Notes: generated by a model not told the origin, from the letters alone. A stretch of 64,000 bases of DNA from Sclerotiophoma versabilis (GCA_012274445.1 JAAROD010000090.1:1-64000); one strand, 5' to 3'; shown: positions 42,040-52,139, counted from the first letter of the stretch. Numbers and translations are program-made.

Positions 42040-43120
42040 TTCTAGTAGTATAGCTAAAGAAGGTGTACACAGCTTTATATTTAGCTTTAATAAAATAGTA
42101 TCTAGCTAGTAAGAAATAAAGCCTATACCTTAAAAGGCTAAGTAGATATTAGCTGTTATAAAGGTAAAATTAAAGGCTGCCTTAAAGGCTAGTAGGAATT
42201 TAAGCTTAGTAATATAGTTAATATAGTAGTAGATTAGAGCTTTAATCTTATAGCTATACGCATACTTTAATAGTAAGAAGTAGCTAATATTAAGTAGCTA
42301 CTATAAGTAAAATAAGTAAAATAATATATAGAGTATAAAGATATAATCCTCTTTATAAAGCTCTTAAAACTTAAGAGAGTAGTAGCTCTTATAGCTATTA
42401 AGAATAAGTAGGTAATATATACTAATACTATAAGTCTTTATATAAGTATTAAAGTACTTTAGCTACTTAATTCTAAGCTTATTATTTATTTAGCTATTAT
42501 TACTAACTATAATTTTCTAGTTATATTAAATCTCTGCCTACTTATACTAAGTAGATAAGTAATATTAGCTAGTAAAGATAAAGAAGAGTAGAATTATTAA
42601 GCTAGTAGTATTAATTATAGTAATAACTATTATCTACTTATAATTACTAGGCTAAACAGCCTTTAGCCTACCTCTTCTCTTTAACTCTATTATAATAAGC
42701 TAAGTTATAATCTTACCTATTATAAAGCTAGCCTTATTAAAGTTATAGATATTCTTATTATAAATTCTTTACTTTACTTTTATCTACTTTATAAGCTTAA
42801 ACTAGTAACTAATTAAGGCAGAATTCTTATATAAGGCTTTCTACCTATTATATACTTAAGTAAAATATATTATAAGCTTATTTAATTACTTAATAAAGTT
42901 ATATAGCTAGTAGCTTATTAGCTAAATTATATACTACTATATATATAGGCGTAAAAGTATATTAATCTAGATTAAGTATATAGCCTATAGTTACCTTTTC
43001 TTCTAGCTAGGTAAGGTTCTTTAAGTTAGGTTAGTAATTATATTATATAGGCTTTCTAGTATATTAGTTATATATTATTATATAAGAAATATTATAGACT
43101 ATAGTAGTATAGCTTTTAGA
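42040..43120 (-). pseudogene. pogo-family transposase remnant, minus strand
   Basis: Read on the minus strand this is a DDE transposase of the pogo/Fot1 branch of Tc1-mariner. Near 42,750 is IYNFNKASFIIGKI, the RIP-altered form of the family's YNFDETGF. KAVQPSNYKQIIVI follows near 42,650. The C-terminal part near 42,150-42,260 reads KALIYYYINYI and AFKAAFN, matching the block after the final catalytic Asp in this family. The catalytic D/E residues are changed to N/K, and TAG/TAA stops interrupt the frame, so it is dead. The N-terminal helix-turn-helix region is not identifiable. It abuts a plus-strand relative head to head. Confidence 0.75.
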
Positions 43121-43149
43121 CCTAATTTACTAGGCTTTAATTAAATTAA

Positions 43150-44455
43150 TAGTAAGCTAAATATTAGCTTTATTTAAAAGTACTTAAGAAGTATAGTAGA
43201 GAGCTATTATATATTAAGATAGAAGAGGTAATTAAATTTAGTAAGGCTAATAACTTACTTATATTAATAACTTACTTATAAAATGTTTTATTCTAGATAA
43301 AAATACCTATAACCTTATTAAAGCTAGCTTTTATATAGAAATTAGAAAGTTTATTAAGGCTATTACTACTTTAAAAAGGCACCTTAAGCTAATTAGAGTT
43401 TAACCTATTAATTATAAGTAGGTTATATTAACTACTAGTATTAATACTATAGAGTAATTAATTCTGATTTTTTTTTTCTTAGAGTAAAGTAGTATAACTA
43501 AGCCTAGTTCTACTAATATAATAAGAAGTAGAGAATTACTATTAGTAATAATAGTTAGAATACTACTAAGTTTAGTTTTACTTATTTAGAGCACCCTATT
43601 TACTATAGAGAGGTATATATAGTAGGTAGTTACTTGCTACTTATTCTTAGTAGCTATAAGATATACTAATTACTAAAATCTTAAAATCTTTTTAAGTAAA
43701 GTAAGATTATTACTCTTTATATACCTACTTATACCTTATACCGTCTTTACCTACTTAATATAGGCTGTTTTACTACCTTAAAGTAGGTATATAAAAAGAA
43801 AATTAGAGCCTTAGTAAATACCTATATCAACTATATTAATAAGAAAGTATTTTCTAATACCTATAGTAAGGTGCATAAGCGTAGTTTCTTATATAATAAT
43901 ATTTAATTAGGCTTTAGAGTAAGTAGCTTATTTCTAGATAACCTAGAGGCAGTACTTTTAAAGCTTAAAGTAAAGTTTTAAACTCTATTACCCTTACTAA
44001 CAGCTACTCTTTAGCAACTACAAATACTAAGCACAGCAGCAGAAATAGAGGCTCAATTAGCCTCTATCTTAAGCTAGATTAAAACACATAGTAGCTTATG
44101 TCTAGCTTTAATTATTTAGATAGTAGAGCAGTTTAAAAAAGGGGCTGAAATGATAGTGCATTCTCAGGTGCTCCTGGCAGCTAGGGTAGCTAACCTTAAA
44201 ACAGCTAACAACGCTGCTTCTAAGCGTAAAAAGAGGAAGAAAAGGCGTATACAGAAGGGAAGGACCCTATCACAGGCAGAAGCAGAGGAGATATTTGCTT
44301 AAAGGGAGGCGGAGGTGCAGCTTAGTAAGAAGAGGCGTAAGGAGAGAAGGCAGGCAGGTAGTAGCTGGACTTGAACTTAAGGCTGTAAAATCTGCAGCAA
44401 GCTAGGACATAATAGGCGTACGTGCGCAAGGGATGCAGCTGCATCAGGCAATTAA
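43150..44455 (+). pseudogene. pogo-family transposase remnant with C-terminal zinc knuckle
   Basis: The + strand reads as the DDE half of a pogo transposase: SYLLLILSSYKIY near 43,640 stands in the place of the usual LLILDGH.SH, IITLYIPTYTLYRLYLLNIG near 43,710-43,770 in the place of the PPHSSH..QPLDVG block, and KVHKRSF near 43,870. From about 44,140 the sequence abruptly ceases to be RIP-mutated and encodes a Lys/Arg-rich tail (KRKKRKKRRIQKGRTLSQAE) ending in a zinc knuckle C-x2-C-x4-H-x4-C (CKICSKLGHNRRTC, 44,383-44,424). Stops at 44,300, 44,374 and 44,380 break the tail, so no product is expected. The N-terminal DNA-binding domain is missing. Confidence 0.8.
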
Positions 44456-45480
44456 TTTCATCTACTTTTTATCGCGATAGCTAGTTGTGGGGTTGAGATA
44501 TAGCTTCATAAGGTAGGTGGCTGCATACAGTGGCCCGAAGAATGGTGTGGCCCAAATAATAATAAGTCACGTTACTTAAATCAAGAGTTAATAGACAAGG
44601 ATGCAAGTTCAAGTTAACTAGAATAAGCGTTCTAGTAACATTAAAACTAATATAGCTGCTATTAACAGAGCCGCTGCTTAAGCTGCTAAAGCTGGTAGAA
44701 AATCACATAATAAAATAGCTACAGAACCAGCAGCAGAACCAGCAATAGCTGGGCTTCAAGCTATATGTAATAAGTGGCAAATTTTAACCTCTGTTGTTGA
44801 CTAAACTCAGCTTTGATTGTGGTGATGGTGGCAAGTTTGGGTGGCCAAGAAGTACCCCTGGCCAAAAAGTACCCGGGCCAGCTTAAGCTTCACTTTCTTC
44901 GCTCGCTTCGCAATCACGACTTCAAAGCCGGTTAATGCGTTGGGACGGGGTGGCCCAAATCTGCAGTCGGCCCGAAACTATATTGCCGAGCTTAGCGATT
45001 ATCTAAAATTATCTGGCCTGTGCCGCTCCCTGCGAGCGTTGGGCGAGATAATTAAATGCTTACGGTATTGTCCGAGTTCTCATGTACTTACATAGTCCAA
45101 GGGAAGGCCAACGCCCCTGCATACCCCCGACCGGTGTCTTCCGTGATTGCTTAGCACCGGTAAGGCTCTCCTAGACCATATTCGTAAGTAGTCAGACGGA
45201 ACGGTGCATTATTTACTTTTAGAAACTTGTATGAGGACGTCTGGGACATCTTTTACGATGCTCGTCTACCTCAACAAAGCGGACAGTAAAACTTACAAAT
45301 GTTGTCAACAAGTAGGGAGATGCTCTCTCACCGCCTATTTACCATGGTATCCATGCGATCATCTTCCGTATATTCGTATTGAACGTGCATTGGTCAATGC
45401 AACGCACAAAATCTACCGAGCTTGATGTTGTGGTACGACGTAACGTGTGGATACTTCTGACGTCTCAATACGAGATATTG
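44456..45480. other. Gene-free island edge with transposon-like end motifs
   Basis: GC-balanced sequence with no convincing gene. TACAGTGGCCCGAAGAATGG at 44,526, followed by GTGTGGCCC, and related GTGGCCAAGAAGTACCCCTGGCC words near 44,838-44,866 and GGTGGCCCAAATCTGCAG near 44,948 resemble transposon termini. A 64-residue Ala-rich frame lies at 44,640-44,805. The 84-codon frame at 44,841-45,095 lies inside this repeat-like sequence and has no protein features, so I do not call it a gene. Bases 45,100-45,480 are the upstream region of the secreted protein gene. Confidence 0.55.
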
Positions 45481-45483
45481 TAC

Positions 45484-45490
45484 TATATAA
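45484..45490 (+). promoter_or_regulatory. TATA box of the small secreted protein gene
   Basis: TATATAA lies 110 bp upstream of the ATG. It is followed at the expected distance by a CT-rich stretch (TCTACTCTCCCTGTTCACC, about 45,509-45,533) typical of fungal transcription starts, then a C/A-rich leader with almost no G. The start context CACAATACCCACCATGC is close to the fungal Kozak optimum. Together these mark a well-formed promoter for a gene that can be strongly expressed. Confidence 0.75.
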
Positions 45491-45599
45491 ACACAAAGTT
45501 GTTACCCCGTCATATCTACTCTCCCTGTTCACCTAAATTACAATTTAACCTGCACCAAACGAACAAACACAAAACGTCCAACCTATCACAATACCCACC

Positions 45600-46028
45600 A
45601 TGCAATTCATCACACTCCCAATCCTCGCACTTGCCGCTGCCGCCTCCGCCAGCGCAATCGACGCCAGCTGGAATGTTACTCGTTCTTTCAGAATCATCAG
45701 CCAGCAGACCACATCCTACAACCTCACCGCAGTGTTCGTTTCGGACGCATACCCTGAAGGCCTCACGTCTCAGTGCCTCTGGTTGCAAAAGGACTTCCCG
45801 GTTGTAGGCATTAGGTGCACCCCGGACTCCTTTTCGATTGAGCCTCTCGCAGACGGCAGTAAGTGTTCCTTAACCATACCAAACAACTTGAGGCTAACGT
45901 GCGACTTCTCTGTAGCTATCAAGATTCAGCAGACCATCGAGAAGCCCAACGAGCAGGTTGTGTACGGGGAGGGCCAGGTCCCCTCTGAGGGTCACGTAGT
46001 CATTCCTGTTTCTGCTGGTGTTGCTTAA
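45600..46028 (+). CDS. Small secreted protein, effector candidate
   Basis: A single-exon gene of 142 residues. Residues 1-19 (MQFITLPILALAAAASASA) form a standard signal peptide with an A-S-A cleavage site, leaving a mature protein of about 123 residues. Four cysteines (59, 73, 89, 101) could form two disulfides, and there are N-glycosylation sequons at Asn25 and Asn41. There is no membrane segment or GPI signal. Alternating hydrophobic residues (NLTAVFV, CSLTI, VAIKI) suggest a beta-sandwich; an Alt a 1/AA1-like fold is one possibility but not established. Codons are C-ending and the sequence is free of RIP although RIP blocks lie 1.4 kb and 4 kb away. The location, size and Cys content fit a fungal apoplastic effector or cell-surface protein. 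The family is not recognised. Confidence 0.85.
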   Translation: MQFITLPILALAAAASASAIDASWNVTRSFRIISQQTTSYNLTAVFVSDAYPEGLTSQCLWLQKDFPVVGIRCTPDSFSIEPLADGSKCSLTIPNNLRLTCDFSVAIKIQQTIEKPNEQVVYGEGQVPSEGHVVIPVSAGVA

Positions 46029-46206
46029 ACTGTCAACGTCTACCTAGACACATTGGAAGAACAGCAAGATGGAGGATTCAAGAAATCTGGCCTTGCAAAG
46101 CGAGCTTTGGAGAGCTAGGGTCACTACAGCTCACAAGTTGATAGTGAAATAATCTATTCCAAAGAATAACTAACAGGCTTTTTGTATGACTGACTTTGAT
46201 TTGATC

Positions 46207-46212
46207 AATAAA
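46207..46212 (+). terminator. Polyadenylation signal, secreted protein gene
   Basis: AATAAA lies 179 bp after the stop codon of the small secreted protein gene, in T-rich sequence. It is the first canonical signal downstream, so the 3' untranslated region is probably about 200 bp. The 60-codon frame starting at 46,186 overlaps it and is considered chance. Confidence 0.5.
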
Positions 46213-46716
46213 TTTGATTTGCTTTGGTTCTGGCGATATACAAACAGACCTAAGACCTGTTCTGATGGTCTAGCCATCTCGTATTCTACAACTATAGCCT
46301 TCAATACAAAAGTTTGCAACACAATATACAGTGAGTGTCGGCAGTACGCCTATCACGGCCCGTATTAGGTGCGGAATCTCAAATGTGTGACGCTGCAGAT
46401 TCTAGGTCGTCCGATAAAACAAGGTCGGATTTCCGCGTTGAGGATACAGTCGTAAATATATCAGTGTATCGCAATGCTGAGCTGAACATCGACAGTGAGC
46501 AAGGAAGATAATGAGAACCCGAATCGTGGGCCAGAACAACTAATCATATGCTACGAATATCATGACAAGTTGCCGGAGAGAGGGGATCGATGGAGCAATT
46601 GGTAACACTGAAAATGATTAGCGCTTGGGCAGATGCGGTGTGGGACTATCCTGTATTTAGTATGCGAGCTCTGCGTCCATACAGCTGTTGCTCTCTTTTC
46701 ATGTTGCTTCTTTTCC
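46213..46716. other. Gene-free interval; possible short coding fragment
   Basis: No convincing gene. A 42-codon + strand frame begins with an ATG near 46,384 (MCDAADSRSSDKTRSDF...) and ends at TAA near 46,510; its composition looks protein-like but it has no signal peptide, motif or splice support. It could be an exon of an eroded gene disrupted by the MITE that follows, or chance. Confidence 0.3.
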
Positions 46717-46724
46717 CTCGGTGC

Positions 46725-47155
46725 CAGAGTTGTCAACAAGCAAGTGGACGACAAGCACTTGCTTGAGCTTGCTTGAGTTTGCCGAGTTCATGCAAGCAAG
46801 TCTCAGTCTCTAGCAGCGGCAAGCTCAAACAAGCTAGTTCGGCGAAATATAGGCAAGTAAATGAGCTTGCTTGAGCTGGGGGAAGAAATGTCTAGTAGGG
46901 CTAAGCGAGGGAGAGGATCTACACAGGAACCCCCTGAGAGCTCTACTCATGTGATGTCACGTGCCTATTAGCTTTCGCAAAAAGCCCCTAAATCCCCCTG
47001 ACGCCCCTAACGCCCCTTTATGGCCCTACTAGCCACCTCTTTCCCCCCTGCTTAAGCAAGCTCAAGCAAGCAAGCAAGCGGCTACACCCAATTACTCATT
47101 AAGCAAGCAAGTTGCGAGGCTCAAACTTAAGCTTGCTTGCTTTTTGACAACTCTG
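46725..47155. mobile_element. hAT-type MITE with target-site duplication
   Basis: A 431-bp element with perfect 12-bp terminal inverted repeats CAGAGTTGTCAA / TTGACAACTCTG. It is flanked by an 8-bp direct repeat, CTCGGTGC (46,717-46,724) and CTCGGAGC (47,156-47,163), seven of eight matching. The CAGAG terminus and 8-bp duplication are diagnostic of the hAT superfamily. Inside, the arms extend as imperfect inverted repeats rich in GCTTGCTTGAGC, including matching GGGGGAAAGA and CTAGTAGGGC blocks. There is no transposase gene, so it depends on a hAT source elsewhere. It shows no RIP, which suggests recent or low-copy insertion into the gene island. Confidence 0.9.
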
Positions 47156-47189
47156 CTCGGAGCGGCGACACGAAGCCGAAGTATTTGAA

Positions 47190-47410
47190 CGTTATTAGAT
47201 TCAAGAAAGCCCAAAACATCATCAGACATCCCTTGTCATGTGAGACTTTGGATAGATCTGTTAACCGATCGGAACCTTGACCTGTTCTTCTTAGAGAACT
47301 TTAAAGAGCTTCTTGAGAAGAAATACAGAGACGAGCTTAAAGGTGATGCGCGTGATGAGTGTTTGCTCGAACGCATGAAGGCAATGTCTATGTGTCTACA
47401 GCGAAAGTGA
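47190..47410 (+). pseudogene. Possible orphan exon or gene fragment
   Basis: A + strand frame without an ATG stays open for about 70 codons and ends at TGA near 47,410. Its translation is protein-like and charged (LWIDLLTDRNLDLFFLENFK, then KYRDELKGD and ECLLERMKAM), with amphipathic helical character. It begins just after the right target-site copy of the MITE. It may be the 3' exon of an eroded gene. No family is recognised, and an open run of this length can arise by chance in balanced-composition DNA. Confidence 0.3.
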
Positions 47411-48842
47411 CCAGAAATCGCGAACTGCTGTTTCTAAGGTGAAATCAGACACGATATATAGCGTCAAAGGACTCGCGCGCTAAAGTAGCGATTATGCAGT
47501 TGAATATGTCGAGGCTCTTGGGCATTTTGCACGTTAAATTGTGGAACACAGCATCTGTACTAGCTATCCCAACATGCAGGTGGATACTCAAGCTTTCTAG
47601 TGAATCTTGTGAGGGGTATCACATGCAGAATCACCGCTTTTTACAACGACTTGCGAACGAATCTCTAGCGACTAGTCTGTAGGTATATGTAACCGCATTG
47701 TAAATGATAGCTAATTGCTAGGGGCTGTAGTTAGTTAGTAAGCTTGTTTTCTACAGATTTAGTGTCGAACTTGCTAATTATATATTCTACCCTGTTCTAG
47801 CTAGATATTTTACAATGCAAATAACTAGTAATTTGTAATGTAGTTTAGACTTAGTTTAATATACAGCTGAATATCTTCTATTTATAAAGAGAATATATTT
47901 ACAGGCTTTAGGTTATCTGTATGCTAGTGTATATAAAAGAAATCTAAATTTACTATTAGAGGTATTTTTTCAAACTCTAGTTGCTTATAATAGTTAAGAA
48001 GTTATACTGCGAATGTTACAGATTGATTTTAGAAAAAGATTCTGAATGTACATACGTATTTTGTGCGCACTAGTATATCTAACTACTTCTGCATTGTTAC
48101 TGTTATCTAGGCCTTTTCTGTCCTGTTTGCTTTCTTCGCCTTCTGGTGCTGGCCAGGCTTGCGGTAGGTGCATATAAGCTAGGTAAGCGAGTAGGTTGTC
48201 TCTAAAGCGCCTGTTGAAGATGGGAGTTGAGCACGCTGGAAGCTAGTAGTAAGCCCCGACATCTTGTTAGAATGCTGGCCTAGTGACTGCCTTCCCGAAA
48301 CTGTCTTTTGCTAACAGCATAATAACTGCAACATCTTTCAGGAGCGGGGCGGTCCCAAGTTCCCAAGTCCCTAATAACTGTGCTGCATGCTGTCGCGAAA
48401 CAAGCAATTTCGCAGACGAATGCGCTTCAGTAGATAAATGAGCCAATGGCAAAGAGAGAGAGCATGATGTTACTGTGTTGCAGGCCAAGTGCTGTCGGGA
48501 ATCCGAACTTTGTTACTAATCCTGCCATATGATGGCTTGATTACAAGCTGATCTGGGAGGCCAGAGCAATACCAAAATATACACGCCATTCTTAATCTCC
48601 CACATCTGCAATAATTGCACTTGGTCGTATGACCTAATGCGTTTTTATAGATCCATAGGATTTTCACGTTGCTGAAATGGACAGGGTAGCGTCCCACTGC
48701 TATTACACGATGACTTTGCATTGTATGATGCTTCTTTGATTGCGCAAAATTCCTGGTAACATACCCGCCCTATGATGCAACACACCTTAGTGCACCGGGC
48801 AACGTCTGCACCCCGACCAATGCCCCTGCATCTGATCACTCC
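47411..48842. other. Gene-free interval
   Basis: No supported gene. Bases 47,690-48,080 are locally AT-rich with partial loss of CpA, like mildly RIP-affected or old intergenic DNA. Bases 48,080-48,842 are GC-balanced; several overlapping minus-strand frames of 60-85 codons there lack signal peptides, motifs or splice support and overlap each other, so they are left out. Part of this stretch may be the promoter or a first exon of the six-cysteine protein gene. Confidence 0.5.
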
Positions 48843-48872
48843 TTGCTCCTAGCTAAGAATAAGAGCATAAAA

Positions 48873-49172
48873 ATGCTGCACCCGTCAATACCAGATGAAG
48901 ACCCACGGATCATACTTGACATAAAACTTTCATCGACTATTCCCGCTACTGTCACTCTCATTCTGACTTGTCCAACTTCAGCGGGACCAGCCGCTTACGG
49001 TTTATGCCAGGCAGGCTGTTCTGCGGTGGTCATGGCATGTTATTCTGCAGCCGGTTTCACCTGGGGAGCTACTCTGGGCACTTCCGCGCCTGCTACTATC
49101 ATTGCCTGCAATGCCGCCTTCGATACTTGTCAGGCTGCATGTGCCACCGTGCTTTTGGCCCCAACGCTGTAG
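48873..49172 (+). CDS. Small six-cysteine helical-hairpin protein
   Basis: The frame from the ATG at 48,873 gives 99 residues. The core (residues 38-99, from GPAAYGLCQAGC) carries six cysteines at 45, 49, 56, 79, 86 and 90: C-x3-C-x6-C, a 22-residue linker, then C-x6-C-x3-C. The spacing is a mirror image, as in two antiparallel helices pinned by three disulfides. I recall similar small Gly/Ala-rich 'YGLCQ.GC' proteins across fungi and other eukaryotes, some annotated as zygote-specific-like, with unknown function. The N-terminus is uncertain: residues 18-37 are hydrophobic and end TSA, like a weak signal peptide, but an intron end is also plausible (branch CTGAC at 48,963, acceptor AG at 48,980-48,981), placing a first exon upstream. 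No compatible donor was settled on. Confidence 0.65.
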   Translation: MLHPSIPDEDPRIILDIKLSSTIPATVTLILTCPTSAGPAAYGLCQAGCSAVVMACYSAAGFTWGATLGTSAPATIIACNAAFDTCQAACATVLLAPTL

Positions 49173-50030
49173 AAGGTACAAGAATATACCCGTATATTTG
49201 TTTGCGTATTAACTTGTGCAGCGCTCGGAGTAACATTCACGAACGAGTTTCAAGTACTAAGTTTAACGCAACTTTAGCCTCTTTATGGACATGGCTGAGC
49301 AATAGTGGAGCGAGAGCAGTTTTACAGGGTGAAAAGGACGTAGCTCTCCTGAAAAAGGAACGGAGAGCGAACAAGGGACAGAGAGATTTCGATCCCGACG
49401 CTGGCTTTCGCGTCTATTTGGCGGCGACACACATGTGGTCGTAAACCTTTGATCGTGGACGAAATTTCCAGTAAAGTTTCAACGAAGTCTGCATATACCT
49501 TGTCTCTGTGTTCAAAATGACTTGCCTTGCATTCTCTGGCCTGAAAACAGTGCGCTCCTCTCCGGCGGTGCAGATATAATACTATGGGCCAACTCTGAGC
49601 AGGACCTGCTTGAGCTCACGAAAGTTTTCTGGTGTCGGCAGCGTGATCAGAGCATTCAATCGCTGAGTCTTCTAATTTTACCACCAGGACACTACGACTA
49701 GTTGGCAGACTGCGGCAAAAACGGCATATTGAGGGAGAATCACGTAGAGCCAGTCACACTGTGCCTGAAACAGGATAGCAGAACAATGAAGCCCTAGCAC
49801 TTTTTTGACCATCGCAACAGCCACGCTCAAAATCCATGTTATATCCTATACCTACTACAAGTGGTACGTCGACAGGTCCGAATGCAGGTCGCTGATTGCA
49901 TGCTTACAAACGGTAAGAGATTGTTATTAGCGGAGCGGATGGAACAATTATCAGCATAAATATTGCCACGGCACCTCTTGTTAAAGGAAAATGCCTTATA
50001 GGAAAGATGACTATAGAACATTAGCTAACT
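49173..50030. other. Gene-free interval, island edge
   Basis: No supported gene. A minus-strand frame from about 49,657 down to 49,412 reads protein-like (LPTPENFRELKQVLL ... EERTVFRPENARQVIL) but has a TAG in the middle, no ATG and no splice context, so it is at best a gene relic. The + strand frame at 48,968-49,444 overlaps the six-cysteine gene out of frame and is a shadow. From about 50,030 the sequence becomes RIP-mutated. Confidence 0.45.
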
Positions 50031-50265
50031 AGATACCAACCTATGCACTAACAAACAAGAGCTAGAGAAGGTGTAACATATAAGTTCCTTTTTAGACGTA
50101 AAGTAAATTATAATTAGAGTAGAACATCTCTACTTCTATTAAGAGTACTATCTATTACTTCTAGCAACGCTCTTAAAGCGTAGAATGTTCTATTCCTAAT
50201 AAAAGGTTATAAAATCTTCTTTAATATTTAGCAGTCTTTCTTAAGTATAATAATAGTATAATAAT

Positions 50266-52125
50266 ATACTCTATAGGCGAGCGAGCTAACAGGTAAGCAA
50301 GCTACTTTTGCTAAGCCCCTACTAAAACCTAACCTATTATAGCCTAAAACACTACACTTTAGCACTCTATAGCAGACTACAGAATATAATATTATTTAGA
50401 GACTACTTCTATATTAATTTTGCATGTTTGCGCGTTATAGCTAGTCTAATTGCACCTTCTGCAGCGCCTTTAGGTTAGCTTACCTTCTTAAGCGCGTACC
50501 TACTTCTTTAGCTTCTTCTTATTACTATATACCCTAAACTTCTTTAGACCTGCTAGTTACTGCCTATCTTTAACTATTAAGGTTTCTTTCTTCTAGACCT
50601 ACTTTCTTTTATATAATTTTTATTATATAGCAGCCTTATTAGCTACTTAAAGCTTACTAATTTCCTATTAGGCTAAAACTAGCTTATAGGATAAACCTAC
50701 TGTTCTCTTTACGTAGTGCTTAAGCAAGCTTAGAACAGAGTTTAATACGCTACTCTGCTGCTTCTTATACTTCTCTTAAATTAGAGTTAATTATAACCTA
50801 AATTCTAGAGTATTACTAGAGGTTTATAACTACTAGAGCTTACTATTAGTAGAAAGTAGTAGTAATAGAGTCTATAGCTTTATATTAAGAGTTAAAATAA
50901 CCTATTCTAATTTAAAAAAACTAATCTAGCACCTTAGAACCCTTTTTAAATATTACTAGAAGTAAATACTATATTATAGGCTACTTTAAAGTATAGAAGA
51001 AAATTAGTACTTATAAAGTAAGTAATCTAGTAATATATAAGTATTTTAGCTTAGTGTCTATATACTTTCTTTAAAGAAGTAAAATAACCTATATTAAGTA
51101 GCTATAGAAGGTGTAATAAGAAAGAAGGTATATATATAGTAATAAACTTATTATTCTTATAGTATTACTAGAATTTAAGTAAGTTATAGCTCTTATAGCT
51201 ATTATTAACTAGTAGTTAGTAGGTACTTATAGTACGCTCTTTTATATATATATTAAAGTGCTTTAACTACTTAAGAATAAGCTTATTAGTAGTCTAGCTA
51301 TTACTAAAAACTCTAATAACCTAATTCTAGAGTAGGTCTTCTTCTTTATACTAGCTAGAAAGGTAGTAGTATACCTTAAAGATAATAAAGAGTAGAATAG
51401 CCTATTCTTTAATATTAATACTCTATATAACTATTATCTACTTCTAGTTACCTTACTAAACTATTTTTAGCGTTCTTTATTTTTCTAAAGCTATAATAAC
51501 TACTTCTTAAAAGATCTAGCCTATTATAAAGCCTATCTTATTAAAGTTATAGGTATTATTATTCTAGATACTATACTTAGCTTTATTATTAGCTACTAGG
51601 CTAAACTAGTTCTATATAACCTCTAAATCTTTATAAAGAGCTTACTTATAGTCATACTTATAATTAAACTTTACTTTAAGCTCTAGTTAATACTTAATAA
51701 ACGTACTAGGCTAGTTTATACTAATAGGGCCTAGATTATACTTAGTACGTAGGAAATTAGCTATAGTAGCTATATCTACTAGCTAGAGGCTAAATACTTA
51801 CGTGTTAAGCTTAAGTATATACTTAGTTATTACTCTCTTTTTATTATTATCTAAACCTTATAAGTTAGCTATAGAATTACTTTATAAAGGTTATCTAGTA
51901 TATTAATAGCTTAATATACTTTAAAGTACCTTATAGATAGCTATAGTATATTACTAAAAGAGATTTATATCTTATTTAAAAGCTTAAAGTATAAGCTATA
52001 CCTAAGCTTTCTAAAACATATTAATAATAGGTTATTATTAAGAAATTAGTATAGAAAGAGTACTTTAGTAGAGGCTTAATAAAAGTAGCTTACTTACCTA
52101 TTAGCTTACTTACTTATAGAGTATA
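50266..52125 (-). mobile_element. Near full-length pogo-type element 1, RIP-mutated
   Basis: The ends are about 60-bp terminal inverted repeats: at the left CTCTATAGGCGAGCGAGC then AGGTAAGCAAGCTACTTTTG and CTAAGCCCCTACTAAAA; the right end (52,065-52,125) is its RIP-changed reverse complement. Both ends abut TA, the pogo/Tc1-mariner target. The length of about 1.86 kb is right for a Fot1/pogo element. On the minus strand, 51,130-51,400 is homologous to the transposase region of the plus-strand element at 54,000-54,200, so transcription was leftward. The left terminus keeps GC bases lost at the right, showing uneven RIP. Stops make it inactive. Confidence 0.75.
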
Positions 52126-52139
52126 TTACTACTTATTAT

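Noticed and set aside
44841..45095. 84-codon frame starting MAKKYPWPKS
   Set aside because: It lies in sequence with transposon-end-like GTGGCC words, has no promoter signals or protein features, and looks like repeat DNA.
45379..45807. 142-codon + frame overlapping the secreted protein gene, and the 90-codon minus frame at 45,516-45,788
   Set aside because: Both are out-of-frame shadows: the first runs through the promoter and leader, and the second is antisense to the signal peptide region.
48968..49444. 158-codon + frame
   Set aside because: It overlaps the six-cysteine gene in another frame; the conserved symmetric cysteines are in the other frame.
49412..49657. Minus-strand protein-like frame near the island edge
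   Set aside because: One internal TAG, no ATG and no splice support; the open length is within chance for balanced-composition DNA.
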